Below, piece after piece: positions 10,285-20,489 of a stretch of DNA of 64,000 nt. This stretch comes from Acaricomes phytoseiuli DSM 14247 (GTDB taxonomy: Bacteria; Actinomycetota; Actinomycetes; Actinomycetales; Micrococcaceae). The DNA lies in NCBI RefSeq assembly GCF_000376245.1, contig NZ_AQXM01000053.1, forward strand, positions 1-64,000, written 5' to 3'. A program made the translations under genes and the position numbers. Under the pieces are notes generated by a model. The model saw nothing but the letters and a program-made list of their open reading frames with translations, ran no database searches and had not been told where the DNA came from. The number at the start of each line of letters is the position of its first letter. Within the stretch, counting starts at the first letter, position 1.

Positions 10285-10635
10285 ATGAGGCTTCCTGTCA
10301 CCAGAGCTCTCGAGGTCTGCCCCCTCGAAGCAGCCATCTGCTTAGTCGGCGGCAGCTGGAAACTCACGATCCTGAACAACTTGCATGAGCACGGGACCCT
10401 CCGGTTCAGTGAACTGAGACGGGCCATCGGGGGTGGCATCAATGAACGGACCCTTGCCCGCCAGCTCAGGGAGCTGGAGACCGACGACCTCGTTCATCGC
10501 AAGGTGTACGCGCAGGTACCGCCCCGAGTCGAATACCGCCTGACGCCATGGACCGAACAACTCGCCCCCACGATTGCAGCCTTGAACGACTGGGGGCAGC
10601 GCTGGGCCCGGGGCCACTCCGGCGACGAAGCCTGA
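10285..10635 (+). CDS. HxlR-family transcriptional regulator
   Basis: 116 residues. Typical HxlR winged helix: an N-terminal Cys (EVCPLE, residue 12) followed by GGSWKLTIL, then RFSELRRAIGGGINERTLARQL, then PPRVEYRLTP. In redox members such as YodB and HypR, the Cys at this position senses quinones, diamide or hypochlorite. The gene converges on a broken NAD(P)H:quinone reductase gene nine bases away, the kind of target that quinone-responsive HxlR proteins control. No good ribosome binding site precedes the ATG, so the start is less certain than the frame. Confidence 0.88.
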   Translation: MRLPVTRALEVCPLEAAICLVGGSWKLTILNNLHEHGTLRFSELRRAIGGGINERTLARQLRELETDDLVHRKVYAQVPPRVEYRLTPWTEQLAPTIAALNDWGQRWARGHSGDEA

Positions 10636-10644
10636 CAACAAAAA

Positions 10645-11442
10645 CTATTCGCCCTCCTGATGAATGCCCAGATCAGTGCGCCCCGGGAATATGCTCGGAT
10701 TCAGCGCCCTTCCGGAGGAGTAATCCCCGCTCTTCAGGGTCCGGTAGGGAATCGGGCGCTCCTGACCCAGCCCCCTGAGCCGGCGTTCGAAGTTCTGAAT
10801 TTCGGCCTCCGCGTGCTCCTGACCGTAATCATTGACGTCATAGAAGATCTGGGAATGATAGGAAGACATTCCGATGTACCAGAGCACCCCGTGCGTGATG
10901 GGGAAGAGCAGGGACTCGATATCCCCGGAGACGCCCCGAGGCCCGATAGAAACGGAATCTTCACCGGCGGTAACGACGAGCAGCGCTTTGCGCCCGGCGA
11001 ACTGGCCATCACCGTATCTTCGCGGCAGGCCGCTCTGCGGATCCGGCGCACCGCCGAAAGCGAATCCTTTGGTCAGCACCCGGTCGATCCAGCCCTTGAG
11101 GATCGCCGGAGGCCCGTACCACCACAGCGGGAACTAGAGTATCAGCAGGTCCGCTTTACTGAGCTTCTCCTGTTCACGGACAACCTCAGCAGGGAGCTGA
11201 TTCGCGGCGTACGCATCCGCCATGAGATCGACGAAGAGCCGGTCCGCCTTCGCGAAGTCCCCGAGGTCACCCGTGGTGAGCCGGGCATCAAAACCATCGG
11301 CGTTGAGGTCAGAGATCTCAACCTCATACTGCTCGCCCAAGACATCGCGCCCGGCGGCGAGAAGCTGATGGTTGAAGGAGTTCCGCTTCGGATTCGACGG
11401 GTTGGCGAAGACCCAGAGCGCATTCGGTTTGCTAGCTGCCAT
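10645..11442 (-). pseudogene. NAD(P)H dehydrogenase (quinone), interrupted by an in-frame TAG
   Basis: A single 266-codon frame encodes a flavodoxin-like NAD(P)H:quinone oxidoreductase (MdaB/KefF type), from NALWVFANPSNPKRNSFN at the FMN-binding start to a C-terminal half with [13 protein letters not shown] and GVLWYIGM. One TAG at 11134-11136 breaks it inside the conserved stretch [19 protein letters not shown], where relatives usually have Gln. CAG to TAG is a single transition. The upstream part would give only 102 residues. The gene is probably dead unless the stop is suppressed or is a base-calling error. Confidence 0.85.
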
Positions 11443-11471
11443 GCTTCAAACCTATGACGTTGGCTCCATCG

Positions 11472-11481
11472 GTACTAGTAC
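11472..11481. promoter_or_regulatory. Candidate HxlR operator upstream of the quinone reductase
   Basis: GTACTAGTAC is a perfect 10-bp palindrome 30 bases upstream of the quinone reductase start. YodB/HxlR operators share a TACT-AGTA core. The adjacent HxlR gene makes this a plausible target site. The evidence is positional and by motif resemblance only. Confidence 0.4.
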
Positions 11482-11532
11482 TGTTCTTTAATACCTATAC
11501 AGACATCAATGTCAGTTATGAGCGTCGGCTTA

Positions 11533-11578
11533 AGAGCTGAGGGGCGAGGCACCGATCGATGCCTCGCCCCTCAGCTCT
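11533..11578 (-). terminator. Rho-independent terminator of rpoBC
   Basis: An 18-bp perfect stem (11533-11550 with 11561-11578), extendable by one A-T pair, with a loop that is itself palindromic (CGATCG). It lies 40 bases past the rpoC stop codon. The tail on the minus strand is only weakly T-rich, but the stem is very stable. Confidence 0.85.
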
Positions 11579-11617
11579 AGTGAGTCTCAGTTCTTAGCGA
11601 CTCACAGTGTTCAGTTT

Positions 11618-14600
11618 TTAGCGGTACCCGCCGAGATCGTAGTCATCCAGCGGGATGGCGTGGAACTCTGGCGTGAGATCCCCGCCGATTCCGGCGTAAT
11701 CGAAATCGCTGAACCCGCTGGGTGCGGTAAACAGGTTCGCCTTGGCCTCTTCCGTCGGCTCGACCGAGATATCGGTGTACCGCGGCAAGCCAGTGCCCGC
11801 CGGGATGAGCTTACCGATGATCACGTTCTCCTTCAGGCCCAGCAGCGGATCTGACTTGCCTTCCATCGCCGCCTGGGTGAGCACCCGGGTGGTCTCCTGG
11901 AAGGACGCCGCCGAGAGCCAGGATTCCGTGGCCAGCGAGGCCTTGGTGATACCCATGAGCTCGTTACGGCCCGAAGCCGGCTTCTGACCCTCGGAGACCA
12001 CGCGCCGGTTCTCCGACTCGAAGCGCCCCCGCTCGGCGAGCTCGCCGGGCAGCAGATTCGAATCGCCGGACTCGATCACCGTGACCCGGCGCAGCATCTG
12101 CCGGACGATGACCTCCACGTGCTTATCGTGAATACCCACGCCCTGGCTGCGGTAAACGCCCTGGACTTCTTCCACCAGGTGCTTCTGCGCGGCACGCGGG
12201 CCGAGCACACGGAGCACCTGCTTGGGGTCTACCGAGCCCTGGACCAGCTGCTGGCCGACCTCGACGTGCTGACCGTCTTCGATCAGCAGCCGGGCCCGGC
12301 GCAGCACCGGGTAGGCGAGTTCTTCGCTGCCGTCGTCCGGGGTGAGCACCAGACGCATCTGGCGATCGTTCTCCTCGACCGAGATCCGGCCCGCGGCCTC
12401 GGCGATCGGCGCGACGCCCTTGGGCGTACGAGCCTCGAAGAGCTCCTGGATACGGGGCAGACCCTGGGTGATGTCCTCACCGCGTCCGCCGGAGGACACC
12501 GCACCACCGGTGTGGAAGGTACGCATGGTCAGCTGAGTACCCGGCTCACCGATCGACTGCGCCGCGATGATGCCCACGGCCTCGCCGATATCCACCAGCT
12601 TGCCGGTCGCCAGGGAGCGGCCGTAGCACAGTGCGCAGGTGCCCACCGCGGATTCGCAGGTCAGCACGGAGCGGACCTTGACCTCGGTGACGCCCGCGGC
12701 GAAGAGCTTGGCGATCAGCACATCGCCGACGTCCTCACCAGCGGCGGCAAGCACGTTGCCCTTGCTGTCGAGAACATCAGCTGCCAGCGTCCGAGCGTAG
12801 ACCGAGTTCTCGACGTCCTCGTGCAACGCGATTTTGCCGTTGGCATCGGGCACAGCGATCGGCAGCGTCAATCCGCGCTCAGTGCCGCAGTCGGCTTCGC
12901 GCACGATGACGTCCTGCGAGACGTCCACCAGACGACGGGTCAGGTAACCCGAGTTGGCGGTACGCAGCGCGGTATCGGCCAGGCCCTTACGGGCACCGTG
13001 GGTCGCGATGAAGTACTCCAGAACCGACAGGCCCTCCCGGTAGGAAGACTTGATCGGCCGCGGGATGATCTCACCCTTCGGGTTGGCCACCAGGCCACGG
13101 ATACCGGCGATCTGACGCACCTGCATCCAGTTACCACGGGCTCCGGAGGAGACCATGCGGTTGATAGTGTTGGAGGGATCCAGCCCCTCGCGCATCGCAT
13201 CAGCGACCTCGTTGGTCGCCTGGTTCCAGATGTCGATGAGTTCCTGACGGCGCTCATCATCGGCGATCAGACCCTTTTCGAACTGCGCCTGAACCTTGGC
13301 CGCTTTGGCCTCGTAGCCTTCGAGGATGCCGGGCTTCGCCGCAGGAACCTCGATATCCGAAACCGCAACGGTCACACCGGAACGCGTGGCCCAGTAGAAG
13401 CCGGCGTCCTTGAGGTTATCCAGGGTCGCCGCGACGACGCCCTTCGGGTAACGCTCGGCGAGGTCGTTGACGATCGCCGAGAGCTGGCCCTTATCCGCAA
13501 CAGCTTCGACCCAGGGGTAATCCTCGGGCAGGGTGTCGTTGAACAGCACCTGACCGAGTGAGGTCTCGACCAGCACCGGCTGCCCGGCTTCCCAGCCCTC
13601 AGGAGCCTCCGCACCCTCAGCGGGCACGAAGTCCTCCAGGCGGATCTTCACCTTGGCGTTCAGGTGCAGTTCCCCGGCGTCGTGGGCCATGATCGCCTCG
13701 GCGGGCGAGGTGAAGACCCGGCCTTCGCCGGTGGCGCCCTCACGCTTGGTGGTGAGGTGGTACAGGCCGATGATCATATCCTGCGAAGGCAGGGTGACCG
13801 GGCGGCCGTCCGAGGGCTTCAGGATGTTGTTCGAGGACAGCATCAGCACGCGGGCCTCGGCCTGGGCCTCCGGCGACAGCGGCAAGTGCACTGCCATCTG
13901 GTCACCGTCGAAGTCGGCGTTGAACGCGGCGCAGACCAAGGGGTGCAGCTGGATGGCCTTGCCTTCAACCAGCTGCGGTTCGAAGGCCTGGATACCCAGA
14001 CGGTGCAGGGTTGGTGCACGGTTCAGCAGTACCGGGTGCTCGGTGATGATCTCTTCGAGAACATCCCAGACCTGCGGGCGGTAACGCTCGACCATCCGCT
14101 TGGCGCTCTTGATGTTCTGCGCGTGGTTGAGATCGACCAGCCGCTTCATCACGAAGGGCTTGAACAGCTCCAGAGCCATCTGCTTGGGCAGACCGCACTG
14201 GTGCAGTTTGAGCTGCGGGCCGACAACGATCACGGAACGGCCGGAGTAGTCGACACGCTTACCGAGCAGGTTCTGCCGGAACCGGCCCTGCTTGCCCTTC
14301 AACATATCCGAAAGGGACTTCAGCGGGCGGTTGCCCGGGCCGGTGACCGGACGGCCACGACGGCCGTTGTCGAACAGCGAGTCGACAGCTTCCTGAAGCA
14401 TCCGCTTCTCGTTATTGACAATGATCTCCGGAGCACCCAGATCGAGCAGGCGCTTGAGCCGGTTGTTCCGGTTGATCACACGGCGGTACAGATCATTCAG
14501 ATCGGAGGTCGCGAAGCGGCCACCGTCGAGCTGAACCATCGGACGCAGCTCCGGCGGGATCACCGGAACCGCATCCAGCACCATACCCAGCGGGCTGTTC

Positions 14601-15517
14601 TCGGTGGTCAGGAACGCGTTGACGACCTTGAGCCGCTTGAGCGCACGGGTCTTGCGCTGGCCCTTGCCGTTCTGGATGATGTCGCGGAGCGCCTCGGCCT
14701 CGGCCTGGAGATCGAAGTTCTCCAGGCGCTTCTTGATCGCCTCGGCACCCATGGAGCCTTCGAAGTACATTCCGTAACGGTCGCGCAGCTCCCGGTACAG
14801 CCCCTCATCGCCCTCGAGGTCCGCGACCATGAGGTTCTTGAAGCGGTCCCAGACCTGTTCCAGGCGCTCGACATCGGCGTCAGCCCGCTTCCGGATGGAA
14901 GCCATCTGACGGTCCGCGGAGTCCCGGGCCTTCTTCTTATCGGCGGCCTTAGCGCCCTCCGATTCGAGTTTCGCGAGCTCATCCTCGAGATCCTTGGCCA
15001 CCGCGGCGATATCGGAATCGCGGGTGTCCTCGAGCTGCTTCTTCTCCAGATCGTGCTCGTTCTGCAGGTTCGGCAGATCAGCGTGACGGCCTTCTTCGTC
15101 GACGCTGGTGATCATATAAGCCGCGAAGTAGATGACCTTCTCCAGGTCCTTCGGGGCCAGATCCAGGAGGTAGCCCAGACGCGAGGGCACGCCCTTGAAG
15201 TACCAGATGTGCGTGACCGGGGCGGCCAGCTCGATATGGCCCATCCGCTCACGACGCACCTTGGCACGGGTCACCTCGACGCCGCAGCGCTCACAGATGA
15301 TGCCCTTGAAGCGCACGCGCTTGTACTTACCGCAGTAGCACTCCCAGTCCCGGGAGGGGCCGAAGATCTTCTCGCAGAAAAGGCCATCCTTCTCTGGCTT
15401 GAGGGTTCGGTAGTTGATGGTTTCCGGCTTTTTGACCTCGCCGTACGACCACTGACGGATCTCATCCGCGGTGGCCAGGCCGATCTGCATATTGCCGAAG
15501 GAAGATTCGCTGGACAT
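11618..15517 (-). CDS. rpoC: RNA polymerase beta' subunit
   Basis: 1299 residues, normal for actinobacteria. It forms half of the catalytic cleft of RNA polymerase. The N-terminal zinc site is intact ([20 protein letters not shown], near residue 60-80), the magnesium-binding NADFDGDQM lies near 535, and the second zinc region ([15 protein letters not shown]) is present in the C-terminal half. The start ATG at 15517 is preceded by AGGACC on the minus strand. It follows rpoB after a 217-base spacer with remarkable inverted repeats and ends at a strong terminator. Confidence 0.98.
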   Translation of the reverse strand: MSSESSFGNMQIGLATADEIRQWSYGEVKKPETINYRTLKPEKDGLFCEKIFGPSRDWECYCGKYKRVRFKGIICERCGVEVTRAKVRRERMGHIELAAPVTHIWYFKGVPSRLGYLLDLAPKDLEKVIYFAAYMITSVDEEGRHADLPNLQNEHDLEKKQLEDTRDSDIAAVAKDLEDELAKLESEGAKAADKKKARDSADRQMASIRKRADADVERLEQVWDRFKNLMVADLEGDEGLYRELRDRYGMYFEGSMGAEAIKKRLENFDLQAEAEALRDIIQNGKGQRKTRALKRLKVVNAFLTTENSPLGMVLDAVPVIPPELRPMVQLDGGRFATSDLNDLYRRVINRNNRLKRLLDLGAPEIIVNNEKRMLQEAVDSLFDNGRRGRPVTGPGNRPLKSLSDMLKGKQGRFRQNLLGKRVDYSGRSVIVVGPQLKLHQCGLPKQMALELFKPFVMKRLVDLNHAQNIKSAKRMVERYRPQVWDVLEEIITEHPVLLNRAPTLHRLGIQAFEPQLVEGKAIQLHPLVCAAFNADFDGDQMAVHLPLSPEAQAEARVLMLSSNNILKPSDGRPVTLPSQDMIIGLYHLTTKREGATGEGRVFTSPAEAIMAHDAGELHLNAKVKIRLEDFVPAEGAEAPEGWEAGQPVLVETSLGQVLFNDTLPEDYPWVEAVADKGQLSAIVNDLAERYPKGVVAATLDNLKDAGFYWATRSGVTVAVSDIEVPAAKPGILEGYEAKAAKVQAQFEKGLIADDERRQELIDIWNQATNEVADAMREGLDPSNTINRMVSSGARGNWMQVRQIAGIRGLVANPKGEIIPRPIKSSYREGLSVLEYFIATHGARKGLADTALRTANSGYLTRRLVDVSQDVIVREADCGTERGLTLPIAVPDANGKIALHEDVENSVYARTLAADVLDSKGNVLAAAGEDVGDVLIAKLFAAGVTEVKVRSVLTCESAVGTCALCYGRSLATGKLVDIGEAVGIIAAQSIGEPGTQLTMRTFHTGGAVSSGGRGEDITQGLPRIQELFEARTPKGVAPIAEAAGRISVEENDRQMRLVLTPDDGSEELAYPVLRRARLLIEDGQHVEVGQQLVQGSVDPKQVLRVLGPRAAQKHLVEEVQGVYRSQGVGIHDKHVEVIVRQMLRRVTVIESGDSNLLPGELAERGRFESENRRVVSEGQKPASGRNELMGITKASLATESWLSAASFQETTRVLTQAAMEGKSDPLLGLKENVIIGKLIPAGTGLPRYTDISVEPTEEAKANLFTAPSGFSDFDYAGIGGDLTPEFHAIPLDDYDLGGYR

Positions 15518-15734
15518 AGGGTCCTATCTCTCTTTCACAAAAATCTGAAGTCTTCTCAAGTCTGTCCCGGTCTGCTGGACCGGATAAGTCCTCCGCGGCT
15601 GCTTCGCTTGATGCCGCTTCCGGACTCACCGGTCCAGCAGACCGGTTCGAACCGGGAGTTTCATATCCGGTGTTTTGCGAGGCCACATCAAGCGAAGCAG
15701 TGGCCGGCAAAATGCCGGATCGGAAACGAAGGGG
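15518..15734 (-). other. rpoB-rpoC spacer with two interleaved long inverted repeats
   Basis: Arm pair A: CCGGTCTGCTGGACCGG at 15567-15583 with its perfect 17-base complement at 15629-15645. Pair B: CTGCTTCGCTTGATG at 15599-15613 with its perfect 15-base complement at 15686-15700. The order A-B-A'-B' is that of an H-type pseudoknot. A third small hairpin, CCGGC-AAAAT-GCCGG, lies at 15704-15718. Each A arm is also a small hairpin. The spacer is transcribed between rpoB and rpoC, so it could tune beta' expression, or it may be a REP/MITE-like insertion. Confidence 0.8.
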
Positions 15735-18700
15735 CTACACCTCTTCGACGGAGTTCGGCTCGGCCCGGGAAAGGTCGATGCCGAGTTCCTCCGCGGCCCG
15801 GAAGACTTCTTCATCCGAGTCACGCATCTCGATCGCGTTGCCGTCGGTGGAGAGGACCTCCACGTTCAGGCACAGCGACTGCATTTCCTTGATCAACACT
15901 TTGAACGATTCCGGAATACCAGGCTCCGGAATGTTCTCGCCCTTGACGATGGCCTCGTAGACCTTGACGCGGCCGTGGATGTCATCCGACTTGATCGTGA
16001 GCAGTTCCTGCAAGGTATAGGCGGCGCCATAGGCTTCGAGCGCCCAGACCTCCATCTCGCCGAAACGCTGCCCGCCGAACTGCGCCTTACCGCCCAGCGG
16101 CTGCTGGGTGATCATCGAGTACGGGCCGGTGGAACGAGCATGGATCTTGTCATCCACCAGGTGGTGCAGCTTCAGGATGTACATGTAGCCGACGGACACC
16201 GGATCGGGGAAGGGTTCCCCGGAGCGGCCGTCGAACAGCAGCGTCTTGCCGGAGGAATCGATCAGCCGGTCACCGTCCCGGGTGACGTTGGTCGAATCCA
16301 GCAGGCCGGAGATCTCGGCTTCGCGCGCGCCGTCGAACACCGGGGTGGCCACGGTCTGGTGCGGGCCGGTCTCGCGGGGCAGGCTAGGCAACGCCTTGGC
16401 CCACTCCGGATTGCCTTCGATGTTCCAGCCGGTCTTGGCGATCCAGCCCAGGTGGGTTTCCAGGACCTGGCCGACGTTCATACGGCCGGGCACGCCGAGC
16501 GGGTTCAGCACGACGTCGACGGGAGTGCCGTCCGCCAGGAACGGCATATCCTCGACGGGCAGGATCTTGGAGATCACGCCCTTGTTGCCGTGCCGGCCAG
16601 CGAGCTTGTCACCGTCGGTGATCTTGCGCTTCTGCGCGACATAGACGCGGACCAGCTGGTTCACACCGGGAGGCAGCTCGTCATCGTTTTCACGATCGAA
16701 GACGCGGACGCCGATGACCGTACCGGACTCGCCGTGCGGGACCTTGAGCGAGGTATCCCGGACTTCCCGGGACTTCTCGCCGAAGATCGCCCGGAGCAGG
16801 CGCTCCTCGGGGGTCAGCTCGGTCTCGCCCTTGGGGGTCACCTTGCCGACCAGGATGTCCCCGGCGTCGACCTCGGCACCGATGTGCACGATACCGCGCT
16901 CATCCAGCCCGGAGAGGATCTCCTCGGAGACGTTCGGGATGTCCCGGGTGATCTCCTCGGCACCGAGCTTGGTGTCGCGGGCGTCGATCTCGTGCTCTTC
17001 GATGTGAATCGAGGAGAGCACGTCTTCTGAGATCAGGCGCTGCGAGAGGATGATCGCGTCCTCGAAGTTATGCCCTTCCCAGGACATGAAGGCCACGAGC
17101 AGGTTCTTGCCGAGCGCCAGTTCGCCCTGATCCGTCGCGGGGCCGTCGGCGATGATGCTGCCGAGTTCCAGACGCTGGCCTTCGGAGACCAGAACCCGCT
17201 GGTTGTATGCGGTGCCCTGGTTGGAGCGGTCGTACTTGGCGATCCGGTAGTTCGTCTCAGTGCCGTCGTCATTGAGCGAAGTCACCAGGTCGGCGGAGAC
17301 CTCCTGGACGACACCCGGCTTCTTGGCGACGACGACATCCCCGGCGTCCACCGCAGCGGCGCGCTCCATACCGGTGCCGACGAGCGGCGCTTCGGAGCGC
17401 AGCAGCGGCACTGCTTGACGCTGCATATTCGCGCCCATGAGCGCGCGGTTGGCGTCATCGTGTTCGAGGAACGGGATGAGCGCGGTGGCCACGGAGACCA
17501 TCTGCCGCGGGGAGACGTCCATGTACTCGACGTCATCGCGGTCCACCAGCACCGGTTCACCGCCGCCGCCACGCTGGCGAACGAGCACTTTCTCCTCGAC
17601 GAACTCGCTCTTCACGTTGAGTGGCGCGTTCGCCTGGGCGATGGCTACTTCCATCTCGTCATCAGCGGTGAGGTAATCCACCTCATCGGTAACCTTGCCC
17701 TTGACGACCTTGCGGTAAGGGGTCTCGATGAAGCCGAGCGGGTTAATCCGACCGTAGGAGGCCAACGAGCCGATCAGGCCGATGTTTGGGCCTTCCGGGG
17801 TCTCGATGGGGCACATCCGGCCGTAGTGGGACGGGTGCACGTCACGGACTTCCATGCCCGCGCGGTCACGGGAAAGGCCGCCGGGGCCAAGGGCGTTGAG
17901 GCGGCGCTTATGGGTCAGCCCGGCGAGCGGGTTGTTCTGATCCATGAACTGGGAGAGCTGGGAGGTTCCGAAGAACTCCTTGATCGCGGCGACGACGGGC
18001 CGGATGTTGATCAGGGTCTGCGGCGTGATCGCCTCGACGTCCTGAGTGGTCATCCGCTCCCGGACCACGCGCTCCATCCGGGACAGGCCCGTGCGGACCT
18101 GGTTCTCGATGAGCTCGCCGACGGCGCGGATCCGGCGGTTGCCGAAGCGGTCGATATCGTCTGCTTCGACGCGGACCTCGATCTCCTCGCCATCGCGCTG
18201 GCCGGGAATGGACTTCCCGCCAGCGTGCAGGGTGACCAGGAACTTGATCATCGCGACGATGTCGTCGTTGTCCAGAACCGAGGACCCAGCGGCCGAAAGC
18301 GGCTTATCCAGGCCCAGTTTGCGGTTCAGCTTATAACGGCCGACCTTCGCCAGGTCATAGCGCTTCGGGTTGAAGTAGAGGTTCTCCAACAGAGTCTGCG
18401 CGGCCTCGACCGTCGGCGGCTCGCCCGGCCGGAGCCTGCGGTAGATATCCAGTAGCGCGTCTTCGCGAGTCGCGGTGCCGTCCTTCTCCAGGGTGGCGCG
18501 CATCGAGTCGAACTCGCCGAAATCCTCGAGGATCTGCGCCTCGGTCCAGCCGAGGGCCTTGAGCAGCACGGTGACCGACTGCTTACGCTTGCGGTCCAGC
18601 CGGACGCCGACCTGATCGCGCTTATCGATCTCGAGCTCAAACCAGGCGCCGCGGGAGGGGATGATCTTCGCGGTGAAGATGTCTTTATCGCTGGTCTTGT

Positions 18701-19259
18701 CCGCGGTGCGTTCGAAGTACGCGCCCGGGGAGCGGACCAGCTGGGAGACCACGACACGCTCGGTGCCGTTGATCACAAACGTGCCCTTGTCCGTCATCAG
18801 CGGGAAGTCGCCCATAAACACCGTCTGCTGCTTGATTTCGCCGGTGTTGTTGTTCATGAATTCGGCTTTGACGTATAGCGGTGCGGCATAGGTGGCATCG
18901 CGGTCTTTGCACTCGGCAACGGTGTACTTCGGGTCGGCGAACTCCGGCTCCGAGAAACTCAGGGACATCGTGCCCTGGAAGTCCTCGATCGGGGAGATCT
19001 CTTCGAAGATATCGGCCAAGCCGGATGTCGTGGCGACTGACTCATCACCGGAATCAATGGCATTGCGCATCCGCTCCTGCCAGCGCTCATTGCCGACGAG
19101 CCAGTCAAAGCTCTCGGTCTGGAGGGCGAGCAGATTCGGAACATCTAGGGGTTCGTGAATCTTGGCGAACGATATGCGGCGAGTTGCACCGTCGGTGCTA
19201 TCAGCAGCGTTCTTATCGAGACTAGCGGTTTTCTTATCAGAGGCGCTTGAGGCGACCAA
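15735..19259 (-). CDS. rpoB: RNA polymerase beta subunit, with Asn at the Ser531-equivalent position
   Basis: 1174 residues from the TTG at 19259. That start gives the family N-terminus (M)VASSASDKK and has GGAAGGA six bases upstream. An ATG at 19274 is in frame but has no such support. The rifampicin region reads [16 protein letters not shown], then [14 protein letters not shown]. The residue equivalent to E. coli Ser531 is Asn (codon AAC, 17895-17897, about residue 455), where nearly all bacteria have Ser. The other common resistance positions (513, 516, 526) are wild type. The gene is otherwise full length, with [13 protein letters not shown] and a complete C-terminus. Confidence 0.97.
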   Translation of the reverse strand: MVASSASDKKTASLDKNAADSTDGATRRISFAKIHEPLDVPNLLALQTESFDWLVGNERWQERMRNAIDSGDESVATTSGLADIFEEISPIEDFQGTMSLSFSEPEFADPKYTVAECKDRDATYAAPLYVKAEFMNNNTGEIKQQTVFMGDFPLMTDKGTFVINGTERVVVSQLVRSPGAYFERTADKTSDKDIFTAKIIPSRGAWFELEIDKRDQVGVRLDRKRKQSVTVLLKALGWTEAQILEDFGEFDSMRATLEKDGTATREDALLDIYRRLRPGEPPTVEAAQTLLENLYFNPKRYDLAKVGRYKLNRKLGLDKPLSAAGSSVLDNDDIVAMIKFLVTLHAGGKSIPGQRDGEEIEVRVEADDIDRFGNRRIRAVGELIENQVRTGLSRMERVVRERMTTQDVEAITPQTLINIRPVVAAIKEFFGTSQLSQFMDQNNPLAGLTHKRRLNALGPGGLSRDRAGMEVRDVHPSHYGRMCPIETPEGPNIGLIGSLASYGRINPLGFIETPYRKVVKGKVTDEVDYLTADDEMEVAIAQANAPLNVKSEFVEEKVLVRQRGGGGEPVLVDRDDVEYMDVSPRQMVSVATALIPFLEHDDANRALMGANMQRQAVPLLRSEAPLVGTGMERAAAVDAGDVVVAKKPGVVQEVSADLVTSLNDDGTETNYRIAKYDRSNQGTAYNQRVLVSEGQRLELGSIIADGPATDQGELALGKNLLVAFMSWEGHNFEDAIILSQRLISEDVLSSIHIEEHEIDARDTKLGAEEITRDIPNVSEEILSGLDERGIVHIGAEVDAGDILVGKVTPKGETELTPEERLLRAIFGEKSREVRDTSLKVPHGESGTVIGVRVFDRENDDELPPGVNQLVRVYVAQKRKITDGDKLAGRHGNKGVISKILPVEDMPFLADGTPVDVVLNPLGVPGRMNVGQVLETHLGWIAKTGWNIEGNPEWAKALPSLPRETGPHQTVATPVFDGAREAEISGLLDSTNVTRDGDRLIDSSGKTLLFDGRSGEPFPDPVSVGYMYILKLHHLVDDKIHARSTGPYSMITQQPLGGKAQFGGQRFGEMEVWALEAYGAAYTLQELLTIKSDDIHGRVKVYEAIVKGENIPEPGIPESFKVLIKEMQSLCLNVEVLSTDGNAIEMRDSDEEVFRAAEELGIDLSRAEPNSVEEV

Positions 19260-19401
19260 GAGGGATCCTTCCACAGACCTTCAGCTTTACTGCGTCTACC
19301 TGTAGCTGAGTCGGAAGACTCAATACACCCAGTGCGCGTTGAAGCGCGGCAAGCCCACCGCTATATGAAGGCTGGGGGTGGATAGGAAGACGCGAACAAG
19401 C

Positions 19402-19430
19402 AGCATAGCTGATCATTCCAAACATGTCCA
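19402..19430 (-). promoter_or_regulatory. Promoter of rpoBC
   Basis: On the minus strand TGGACA (-35, 19425-19430), a 17-base spacer, then TATGCT (-10, 19402-19407). It lies about 140 bases upstream of the rpoB start, leaving an untranslated leader. Spacing and both hexamers fit a primary sigma factor. Confidence 0.75.
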
Positions 19431-19470
19431 GCCTGCCAGAGTAAACTCTCCCGGCATCCAGCGCAAGACC

Positions 19471-20304
19471 TCAGCCCGCGTGTTCTGAAACGCTTTCTGT
19501 CATGGCTTCTGTCCCACGCACTCGCACCAAACGATGCCATATCACCGAGGAAAACAGCATGAAGCAGCCGAATCCGCTCATCATCAGCACTATCGGAGCG
19601 AAGCCATCCCAGCCATCCGGACTGTAGAACCCGCCGTCACTATCAAGCAACAGGAAAACCACGAGAGGTGTCCAGGGGGCGAGAACGAAAGGGGCGAGCT
19701 GCAATATTCTGCGCCGATACCCTTCTAGTCGCGGAAAGCCCTGCTGGGGTCGAGTTCTGCGGCATCACCGGCCAAAAAGGACTGCCAAAATCAGCAAGCC
19801 GAGCACACTCGCGCCGTACTGCAGCCAGCCGTACCAGTGCAGTGGCCCCAGAGCGTCTTCCAGGGCAGGAAATAGCCACGCTCCCCAACTCCTGCCATGG
19901 GTAAAAGCATCTATTAACAGATGACTGAATGCACCCAGCAACCCACCCACACTGATAGCCGCGAGGCCGCGCCGACTCAAGGGATCACGCGGCCCACCGA
20001 GTTCTGCTTGACGCGCTTCGATGCTGGCCTGCCAGCGCTGCCTGAGCCACCAGGGCGATAAATCGACTACCGCGGGGCGTATAACGATCAACCAGAGCAA
20101 GGTCAGCAGCACTACGAGCGGCAGATTAACTAACCACAATCCGGTCACGCTGTGAGTCAGCCATCTCAGATGCGCCAAACCGATGAAGTGAAAAACATCC
20201 GGGGCCATCGCTCCGATGGCAAAAGCCGACCAGGGGATTACCTGCAGAACCTGGAGTTTATGCAGCGGCCAGACCGCAACTACGTGGGAGACAGTGAACG
20301 GCAC
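19471..20304 (-). pseudogene. DUF4184-family membrane protein, interrupted by an in-frame TGA
   Basis: A 278-codon frame starts at GTG 20304 (GGAGGGG seven bases upstream) with the DUF4184 signature MPFTVSHVVAV and contains GALSHLL-like and DAFTHG motifs and several membrane helices. A TGA at 19765-19767 interrupts it after VLGLLILAVLFGR. The same frame then continues for 97 codons with a basic loop, two more helices (FVLAPWTPLVVFLLL, PIVLMMSGFGCFMLF) and a plausible C-terminus, as expected for family members of 250-280 residues. The stop most likely replaces a Trp codon (TGG to TGA). The family's function is unknown; it resembles membrane-bound metal-dependent hydrolases. Confidence 0.75.
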
Positions 20305-20489
20305 TCCTGTTCCCCTCCCCCACGTTCACGAGCCGGTAGCGTCTTGCACCGGCTCTCCTATCGTCCCGGAAGTCACGGAAATTTTTCTAATTACGAGACG
20401 CCGGTCATTTTAACTGGCATCTTTTCTGCGCACCTAAGTAATCGGAGTCAGATCCGGGCTCAGAGACTGGGAATCACGAATATGGGAGA

